10,335 bases of DNA from an uncultured bacterium. GTDB lineage: Bacteria > Cyanobacteriota > Vampirovibrionia > Gastranaerophilales > Gastranaerophilaceae. Every line of letters begins with the position of its first letter. The stretch's first letter is position 1. The stretch is from contig CASELB010000067.1 of the NCBI GenBank assembly GCA_949288685.1, positions 1 to 10,335 of the forward strand. The letters are read 5' to 3'. Made by a program: the position numbers and the translations under genes. Below the pieces are notes generated by a model. That model was not told where the DNA came from and did not search any database. It saw only the letters and a list, made by a program, of their open reading frames with translations. Shown here in pieces: positions 1-4,848 of the stretch.

Positions 1-1341
1 CATTGCTCTTGTATAAGCAAGTTTCATACGTTTAGCACCTGACGCAGCACTTCCGCCTGCCCAGCCCGTATTAACAAGATAAACTTTTGTACCGTATTTA
101 TCAAGTTTTTCACCGAGCATTTGCGCGTAAACTGATGCATCCATAGGCATAAAAGGTTCACCGAACAGTGTTGAAAAAGTAGGCTGCGGTTCTGTAACAC
201 CGCGTTCGGTACCTGCAAGTTTTGATGTAAAACCTGTTACAAAGTGATACATTGCAGCATTTTTATCAAGTCTGCTAATAGGCGGCAAAACACCAAAAGC
301 ATCGGCAGTTAAGAATATTACAACCTTAGGAATACCGCCAACACTAGGGATCTGAGCGTTATCAATGTAATTAACAGGATAACCTACGCGCGTATTTTCA
401 GTCAATGAACCGTCTGCAAAATCAAATTCACGTGTATCAGGATTCATAACAACGTTTTCGACAAGTGAGCCAAACTTAATTGCGTTATAAATTTCCGGTT
501 CGTGTTCAGCAGAAAGGTTTATACATTTAGCGTAACAGCCGCCTTCAAAGTTAAATATACCATCCGGAGACCAACCGTGTTCATCGTCACCGATTAATTT
601 ACGTGCAGGGTCAGCGGAAAGTGTAGTTTTACCTGTTCCTGACAGTCCAAAAAATACTGCCGTTTCACCCGTTTGCGGATCCATATTTGCAGAACAGTGC
701 ATAGGAAGAACATTCTTTTTTGTCATTATGTAATTCATTGTAGAGAATACTGATTTTTTAATTTCTCCTGCATACTGAGAACCGCAAATGATAATTTCGT
801 GAGCTTCATAGTCTATAATTATTGCCGCTTCAGAGTTTACACCATCAACCTCTGGGTCACATTTAAATCCCGGCGCACATAAAATCGTATAGTCAGGATT
901 CCCGTAACCGGCAAGTTCTTCTGCCGTAGGACGAATTAATAACTGATGTATAAACAGGTTTTGGCTGGCAAGTTCATTTATTATACGGAACTTTTGGGTA
1001 TATTTTTTATCAGCACCGGCAAAACCGTCAAAAATAAAGATTTCACGATTTTGTAAGTAAGCTGCGATTTTACCTCTGATAGAGTTATATTTTTCGCGGC
1101 TAATCGGACGATTAACTTTTCCCCATGCTATTTCATTATGAACACCGTCCGTATCAACAATAAATTTATCTTTAGGTGAACGTCCGGTGTATTTACCTGT
1201 TGTAACAACAAGTGCACCTGTATTACTCAACGAACCTTCTCCGCGGCGAAGAGCAGCTTCGGTAAGCTGTGCCGGTGAAAGGTTACGATAAACAGCTTTC
1301 GGGGCTATTATACCAAGTTTTTCGATTCCGTACATTTCCAT
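1..1341 (-). CDS. pckA: ATP-type phosphoenolpyruvate carboxykinase, C-terminus cut off by window edge
   Basis: Catalyses oxaloacetate + ATP <-> PEP + CO2 + ADP in the cytosol, linking the C4 acid pool to gluconeogenesis or, in fermenters, running as an anaplerotic step. The reading frame is open for 447 codons from the ATG to the window edge; about 80 residues should be missing against the usual 525-540. Visible landmarks are the substrate-site segment MHCSAN (His about 215), the kinase-1a/P-loop GLSGTGKTTLS (about 232-242), the metal-binding GDDEHGW (251-257), ENTRVGYP, and FLTADAFGVLPP. This is the ATP-type, not the GTP-type, signature. Start: AAGGAG lies 9 nt before this ATG; an in-frame ATG at 1350 touches the Shine-Dalgarno and one at 1335 is too far away. 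The gene follows the glycine-zipper gene on the same strand but has its own promoter. No frameshift or odd residue was seen. Confidence 0.97.
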   Translation of the reverse strand, partial: MEMYGIEKLGIIAPKAVYRNLSPAQLTEAALRRGEGSLSNTGALVVTTGKYTGRSPKDKFIVDTDGVHNEIAWGKVNRPISREKYNSIRGKIAAYLQNREIFIFDGFAGADKKYTQKFRIINELASQNLFIHQLLIRPTAEELAGYGNPDYTILCAPGFKCDPEVDGVNSEAAIIIDYEAHEIIICGSQYAGEIKKSVFSTMNYIMTKKNVLPMHCSANMDPQTGETAVFFGLSGTGKTTLSADPARKLIGDDEHGWSPDGIFNFEGGCYAKCINLSAEHEPEIYNAIKFGSLVENVVMNPDTREFDFADGSLTENTRVGYPVNYIDNAQIPSVGGIPKVVIFLTADAFGVLPPISRLDKNAAMYHFVTGFTSKLAGTERGVTEPQPTFSTLFGEPFMPMDASVYAQMLGEKLDKYGTKVYLVNTGWAGGSAASGAKRMKLAYTRAM

Positions 1342-1389
1342 AATTAACATCTCCTTCGTACTCGTTTTATTTTTCAATTATTTTTTCAA

Positions 1390-1418
1390 ATTATACAACG
1401 AACAAATCCTGCGGAAAA
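1390..1418 (-). promoter_or_regulatory. Probable pckA promoter
   Basis: Read on the minus strand, a perfect -10 TATAAT (1390-1395) follows a weak -35 TTTTCC (1413-1418) with a 17-nt spacer. The predicted start is near 1383, giving a leader of about 42 nt that contains the AAGGAG ribosome site. The -35 overlaps the hairpin at the end of the upstream gene. The -10 is convincing; the -35 is not. Confidence 0.5.
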
Positions 1419-1440
1419 CAGAAATTTAATTTTCTGCTTT
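1415..1440 (-). terminator. Hairpin overlapping the end of the small membrane-protein gene
   Basis: On the minus strand AAAGCAGAAA pairs with TTTCTGTTTT (one G-U) around a 6-nt loop that holds the stop codon, so the 3' arm itself supplies the T-rich tail. This could be a weak intrinsic terminator for the glycine-zipper gene. The stem is A/T-rich and the T tract is broken by CTG, so strength is uncertain. The core resembles the stronger terminator at 6621-6654. Confidence 0.4.
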
Positions 1441-1740
1441 AGGAGTTGAATACCCGTCTTCATCATCTTTTTTATCAAGCTGATGTCCGATTATAGCACC
1501 ACTTGCAGCAGAAGCAGCCGTATAAATAGCAATTATCGGGAGAGAAAAAGCACCCATAATAGCAGAGCCTACAACAGCACCTATTGCTCCCATAGTAGCG
1601 CAAATTCCGCCAAATGCTTTAGTATATTTGTATTTACCCTGAAAAGAAGGTTCGCTTGCCGGATAATTTGAAACAGGTTTTCTCTGTACTAAATTACTTC
1701 TTGATTTGGGATAAGTATTGCCTATTGATTGGATTTTCAT
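1426..1740 (-). CDS. Small glycine-zipper membrane protein with N-terminal F-x-G motif
   Basis: No specific family recognised. The 104-residue protein has a polar basic N-terminus (1-40) containing PSFQGK at 31-36, then a hydrophobic block (about 43-86) that can form two membrane helices split at SLP (66-68), and a charged tail KKDDEDG. The block is glycine/alanine-rich with GxxxG spacing (G54/G58, G81/G85), as in glycine-zipper proteins that pack tightly in membranes. There is no cleavable signal peptide, since the hydrophobic part starts too late. From memory, short F-x-G motifs after a disordered N-terminus recur in Gastranaerophilales proteins. AAAAAGGAG lies 8 nt before the ATG. It follows the repressor gene on the same strand by 57 nt but has its own good promoter, so a role in metal handling is not implied. 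Confidence 0.85.
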   Translation of the reverse strand: MKIQSIGNTYPKSRSNLVQRKPVSNYPASEPSFQGKYKYTKAFGGICATMGAIGAVVGSAIMGAFSLPIIAIYTAASAASGAIIGHQLDKKDDEDGYSTPKAEN

Positions 1741-1761
1741 TTAACATACTCCTTTTTTGCG

Positions 1762-1790
1762 ATTTTAGCAGGAAAAGAAATACCGGTCAA
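1762..1790 (-). promoter_or_regulatory. Promoter of the glycine-zipper protein gene
   Basis: On the minus strand TTGACC (1785-1790), a 17-nt spacer and TAAAAT (1762-1767) form a good sigma-70 promoter. The predicted start near 1755 leaves a leader of about 15 nt that begins at the AAAGGAG ribosome site. No SmtB-like operator overlaps it, so it is probably not under the neighbouring repressor. Confidence 0.6.
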
Positions 1791-1797
1791 TGTATTA

Positions 1798-2148
1798 TTA
1801 CTCACAAATATGTTCAAGAGCTTTTTCAAAAACAGTTTTTACATGGTTATCACTAAGAGCATAATACACATTTTTCCCGACTTTTTTTGCGCGAACCAGC
1901 TTAGCGGCTCTAAGTACTTTTAATTGATGTGATACAGCAGATTTAGTCATATTCAGCAAAACCGCCAAATCCCCGACACACATTTCGCTTTCCTCCAACG
2001 CCCACAAGAGTTGTATTCTTGTACTGTCACCCATTACTTTAAAAAAGTCGGACAGTTCATAAAGCAAGTTCATATCGGGCATATTTGGTTTAATCTTATT
2101 AATTAAATCAATATTTATTGCATCACAATCTGATTTTCTATTTTCCAT
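1798..2148 (-). CDS. ArsR/SmtB-family zinc-sensing transcriptional repressor
   Basis: Winged-helix dimeric repressor that leaves DNA when metal binds. With the ATG at 2148 it is 116 residues, normal for SmtB/CzrA/ZiaR. The core FKVMGDSTRIQLLWAL is followed by the alpha-3 region EMCVGDLA (Cys57) and the recognition helix MTKSAVSHQLKVLR (about 67-80), then the beta wing KKVGKNVYYAL. The C-terminal helix carries D100-x-H102-x10-H113-x2-E116, exactly the spacing of the SmtB alpha-5 zinc site. Cys57 and an N-terminal Cys8 could form a second alpha-3N site. Start choice: an upstream in-frame TTG (2172) and ATG (2163) lie in or beside the -10 box, so they should not be in the mRNA, whereas AGAGG lies 6 nt before 2148. 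It is divergent from the metal ATPase and has its own operator, so it should repress both. Cd or Pb sensing cannot be excluded. Confidence 0.93.
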   Translation of the reverse strand: MENRKSDCDAINIDLINKIKPNMPDMNLLYELSDFFKVMGDSTRIQLLWALEESEMCVGDLAVLLNMTKSAVSHQLKVLRAAKLVRAKKVGKNVYYALSDNHVKTVFEKALEHICE

Positions 2149-2163
2149 TTTAACCTCTACCAT

Positions 2164-2191
2164 ATTATACAACAGATGAATAACTATTCAA
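2164..2191 (-). promoter_or_regulatory. Autoregulated promoter of the repressor gene
   Basis: On the minus strand -35 TTGAAT (2186-2191), a 16-nt spacer and a perfect -10 TATAAT (2164-2169). The predicted start near 2158 gives a leader of only about 10 nt before the ATG at 2148. The operator at 2177-2190 fills the spacer and touches the -35, which predicts direct autorepression. Confidence 0.65.
2177..2190. promoter_or_regulatory. SmtB-type operator in the repressor promoter
   Basis: TGAATA-AC-TATTCA is a perfect 6-2-6 inverted repeat matching the TGAA-n6-TTCA core of ArsR/SmtB 12-2-12 operators, with partial dyad symmetry further out. Two close relatives lie in the ATPase promoter. Confidence 0.75.
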
Positions 2192-2292
2192 CTATATGAA
2201 GAAATGTTACTTTCCCGCAGTCCTGAAATTCAGGCAACTCTTGCTTTCCACAATTTGTAAAAAATTAAACCCGAAAATTTTAGCTAATAGTA

Positions 2293-2322
2293 TTGACAAT
2301 TGAACAACTATTCAATTATACT
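2293..2322 (+). promoter_or_regulatory. Promoter of the metal-exporting ATPase gene
   Basis: Consensus -35 TTGACA (2293-2298), an 18-nt spacer and -10 TATACT (2317-2322). The predicted start is near 2329, giving a leader of about 35 nt to the ATG at 2365. Operator 2301-2314 fills the spacer, so bound repressor would block RNA polymerase. The strong elements suit a gene that must be switched on fast. Confidence 0.8.
2301..2314. promoter_or_regulatory. SmtB-type operator 1 of the ATPase promoter
   Basis: TGAACA-AC-TATTCA, a 6-2-6 dyad with one mismatch, extended outward by TT/AA. It lies wholly between the -35 and -10 boxes. Confidence 0.75.
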
Positions 2323-2333
2323 ATTAGTATAGT

Positions 2334-2347
2334 TGAACAATTATTCA
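2334..2347. promoter_or_regulatory. SmtB-type operator 2 of the ATPase promoter
   Basis: TGAACA-AT-TATTCA, nearly the same as operator 1 and 33 bp from it centre to centre, about three helical turns, so two dimers could sit on the same DNA face. It lies just downstream of the predicted transcription start. Confidence 0.72.
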
Positions 2348-2364
2348 ATTGTCAAGGAGCGTTT

Positions 2365-4221
2365 ATGTGCGAGCACAAACATCACCACAGTACAAAAAAA
2401 GATACAACAAGAACTATTAGAATTATTTTGGGATTAATCTTTTTTTCAGCCGCCTTTCAGCTTGACGGCGGAAGCAGAACAGCGGGATTTATAATAGCGT
2501 ACGTACTTGCAGGTATTGATGTTTTATACAAAGCTATTATGCACATAAAACAAGGCAAAGTTTTTGATGAAAATTTCCTTATGAGTATTGCAACCATAGG
2601 AGCCTTCGGGATTAAAGAATACCCTGAAGCTGTTATGGTTATGATTTTGTATCAAATTGGCGAGTACTTTCAGGATTTAGCTGTCGAAAAATCACGCCGT
2701 TCAATATCAGAGCTTATGGACATTCGTCCTGACTATGCAAATGTTGAATTTGAAGGCAAACTTATAAAAAAATCACCCACCGATATTGCAGTCGGAGATG
2801 AAATTGTCGTTACAAGCGGTGAAAAAATCCCGTTGGACGGAATTGTAACAGAAGGCAGTGCTGTTGCAGACACATCCGCATTAACAGGCGAGCCGGTTCC
2901 GAAAGAATTACACATCGGAGATAAAGCAATAAGCGGATGTATTAATACAAACGGGTATTTAAAAATAAAAGTGGAGAAAGAATTTGGCGAATCAACCGTA
3001 TCAAAAATTCTTGAACTTGTTGAGCATGCCGGCACAAAAAAAGCAAAATCAGAAAAATTTATAACAAGATTTGCAAAATATTATACACCCGTAGTTGTTC
3101 TGGGAGCAGTATTACTTGCATTTCTACCGCCGCTTATAACCGGTGACTCCTTTAATATCTGGTTGTCAAGAGCCTTAACTTTTCTTGTAATCTCGTGCCC
3201 CTGTGCCCTTGTTATATCTGTTCCTCTTGGATTTTTTGCAGGACTGGGCGGAGCCTCAAGACACGGGATTTTAATAAAAGGAAGTAATTATCTTGAACAA
3301 TTATCCAACCCTGATACTGTTATATTTGATAAAACAGGAACTCTTACAAAAGGTAAGTTTGAAGTAACACAAATTGTTCCGGCAGAAGGTTACAGCGAAG
3401 AAGAAGTCCTTGAATATGCAGCTTACGCAGAAAACTATTCTAACCATCCCATAGCACTCTCTCTTAAAAACGCCTACTCTAAAAGCATTGATAAAACTAA
3501 AATTTCAAATACTGAAGAAATTGCGGGTAAAGGCGTAAAAATAGAGTTGAACGGCAGCGTAATATTTGCGGGCAACGCGGAATTAATGAACAAATACGAA
3601 ATAAAATACTCACAGCCGAACACATCCGGCACAATTGTATATATTGCAAAAAATAATACTTACGCAGGCAGCATTATAATAGCTGATGAACTAAAACCCG
3701 ATTCAATAAATGCCATAACAGAATTAAAAAAATCCGGTATAAAAACCGTCATTTTAACAGGGGATTCAGAAAGCTCAGCACGTGATACTGCAACAAAAAC
3801 AGGAGTAGACAAAGTATATTCAAATCTTCTTCCTGCAAATAAAGTAGAAAAAGCCGAAGAAATAATAAGTACAAAAACGCCCGGTAAATCAGTAATTTTT
3901 GCAGGTGACGGAATAAACGATGCCCCCGTTTTAACAAGAGCAGATATTGGAATTGCCATGGGTGCATTAGGTTCTGATGCCGCAATAGAAGCAGCAGACA
4001 TAGTAATTATGGATGATAAACCGTCCAAAATTCCGGCAGCGATAAAATTAGCAAAACGCACAATACGTATCGTTAAACAAAATATAATATTCGCTATCGG
4101 AGTTAAACTCATATTTCTTACACTCGGCGCTTTCGGGTTTATGACAATGTGGGGTGCCGTATTTGCTGACGCAGGAGTCGCTCTTCTTGCAGTCCTAAAT
4201 TCATTAAGAGCACTTAAATAA
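2365..4221 (+). CDS. zntA: P1B-2-type Zn2+/Cd2+/Pb2+-exporting P-type ATPase
   Basis: Integral membrane pump that uses ATP to export soft divalent metals. The 618-residue protein has all core motifs: actuator TGE (174-176), membrane metal-site CPC (278-280), phosphorylated Asp322 in DKTGT, nucleotide-domain HP (361-362), hinge GDGINDAP (514-521), and near the C-terminus Lys581 and Asp602-x-Gly604, the pair that marks the ZntA-like group rather than Cu pumps. About eight membrane helices are seen: two near the N-terminus, two before the actuator, two around CPC, two at the end. It has no N-terminal HMA (MxCxxC) domain, only a short histidine-rich start, MCEHKHHHS. Start choice: AAGGAG lies 5 nt before ATG 2365; the longer frame from TTG 2293 begins in the -35 box and crosses both operators. 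It is divergent from the repressor. zntA, cadA and ziaA are equally fair names. Confidence 0.96.
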   Translation: MCEHKHHHSTKKDTTRTIRIILGLIFFSAAFQLDGGSRTAGFIIAYVLAGIDVLYKAIMHIKQGKVFDENFLMSIATIGAFGIKEYPEAVMVMILYQIGEYFQDLAVEKSRRSISELMDIRPDYANVEFEGKLIKKSPTDIAVGDEIVVTSGEKIPLDGIVTEGSAVADTSALTGEPVPKELHIGDKAISGCINTNGYLKIKVEKEFGESTVSKILELVEHAGTKKAKSEKFITRFAKYYTPVVVLGAVLLAFLPPLITGDSFNIWLSRALTFLVISCPCALVISVPLGFFAGLGGASRHGILIKGSNYLEQLSNPDTVIFDKTGTLTKGKFEVTQIVPAEGYSEEEVLEYAAYAENYSNHPIALSLKNAYSKSIDKTKISNTEEIAGKGVKIELNGSVIFAGNAELMNKYEIKYSQPNTSGTIVYIAKNNTYAGSIIIADELKPDSINAITELKKSGIKTVILTGDSESSARDTATKTGVDKVYSNLLPANKVEKAEEIISTKTPGKSVIFAGDGINDAPVLTRADIGIAMGALGSDAAIEAADIVIMDDKPSKIPAAIKLAKRTIRIVKQNIIFAIGVKLIFLTLGAFGFMTMWGAVFADAGVALLAVLNSLRALK

Positions 4222-4243
4222 TTTTAAACAAAAAAAACAGGGC

Positions 4244-4273
4244 TTGATTGATAGCTGCTCTCAAATGTACAAT
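4244..4273 (+). promoter_or_regulatory. Possible promoter for the flavoprotein/DXS-like unit
   Basis: TTGATT (4244-4249), an 18-nt spacer and TACAAT (4268-4273). The predicted start is near 4280, just before the AAGGAGG ribosome site. No clear terminator separates the unit from the ATPase gene, so read-through under metal control is also possible. Confidence 0.4.
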
Positions 4274-4297
4274 AATATATATAAGAAGGAGGCAGCT

Positions 4298-4840
4298 ATG
4301 AGTAAAAAGGTTTTAGTTATTTCAGCCAGCCCAAGAACAGGCGGAAACTCTGATATTTTATGTGATGAATTTATCAGAGGAGCAGAAGATGCAGGACATA
4401 CGGCAGAAAAAATATTTTTAAAAGATAAAAATATAAACTATTGCACAGGTTGCGGGCTCTGCAATACAAACAATTATACCGCCTGCTCAATAAAAGACAA
4501 TATGAGCGAAATTCTTGATAAAATGGTTAATGCGGATATAATAGTTCTTGCAACTCCCGTTTATTTCTATACAATGAACGGTCAAATGAAAACTTTTATT
4601 GACAGATGCTGCGCAAGATATACCCACATTACAAACAAAGACTTTTATTTTATTGCAACAGCAGCAGACGACAGACCGGCAGCACTTGACAGAACTTTTG
4701 ACGGTTTTCGCGGTTTTATCGACTGCCTCGAGAACGTAAAAGAAAAAGGTTTAATTTATGGCTCCGGAGTATGGATGAAAGGCGAAATTAAAAATACACA
4801 GGCATTTAAAGATGCGTACGAAAAAGGTAAAAATATATAG
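4298..4840 (+). CDS. Flavodoxin-fold NAD(P)H-dependent FMN oxidoreductase
   Basis: A 180-residue cytosolic flavoprotein of the NADPH-dependent FMN reductase / flavodoxin-2-like group. The N-terminal beta strand and phosphate loop are KVLVISASPRTGGNSDILC (the SxPRxxGNS type that holds the FMN phosphate), then YCTGCGLC with a further Cys in YTACSI, as in the N-terminal part of iron-sulfur flavoproteins, and the second FMN-contact segment LATPVYFYTMNGQMKTFIDR. The cysteine pattern (C-x2-C-x2-C plus a later C) could bind a cluster, but many relatives without a cluster keep it. Start: AAGGAGG lies 5-6 nt before ATG 4298; an upstream in-frame TTG (4244) coincides with a -35-like box. The next gene starts 8 nt after the stop, so the two are almost certainly co-transcribed and translationally coupled. 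The physiological electron acceptor cannot be told from sequence. Confidence 0.9.
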   Translation: MSKKVLVISASPRTGGNSDILCDEFIRGAEDAGHTAEKIFLKDKNINYCTGCGLCNTNNYTACSIKDNMSEILDKMVNADIIVLATPVYFYTMNGQMKTFIDRCCARYTHITNKDFYFIATAADDRPAALDRTFDGFRGFIDCLENVKEKGLIYGSGVWMKGEIKNTQAFKDAYEKGKNI

Positions 4841-4848
4841 GAGGAAAA

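Larger units (their letters stand above)
2293..2355. repeat. 63-bp near-perfect palindrome spanning the ATPase promoter
   Basis: The two halves around T2324 are complementary at 27 of 31 positions counted by hand (28 with one G-T). The outer 12 bp are perfect (TTGACAATTGAA / TTCAATTGTCAA) and the central 7-1-7 is perfect (TATACTA-T-TAGTATA). It contains both operators, and because of the symmetry it presents a -35/-10 pair on each strand. Confidence 0.9.

Noticed and set aside
2222..2234. CCTGAA-A-TTCAGG palindrome in the divergent spacer
   Set aside because: Perfect but only 6-1-6, lacks the SmtB spacing, and is distant from both promoters' core elements; chance is a fair explanation.
3660..4112. 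150-codon minus-strand reading frame inside the ATPase gene
   Set aside because: Antisense shadow of the well-supported ATPase; no ribosome site and no recognisable domain.
4222..4243. Terminator between the ATPase and flavoprotein genes
   Set aside because: The stretch has an A-run but no stem followed by T residues on the plus strand.
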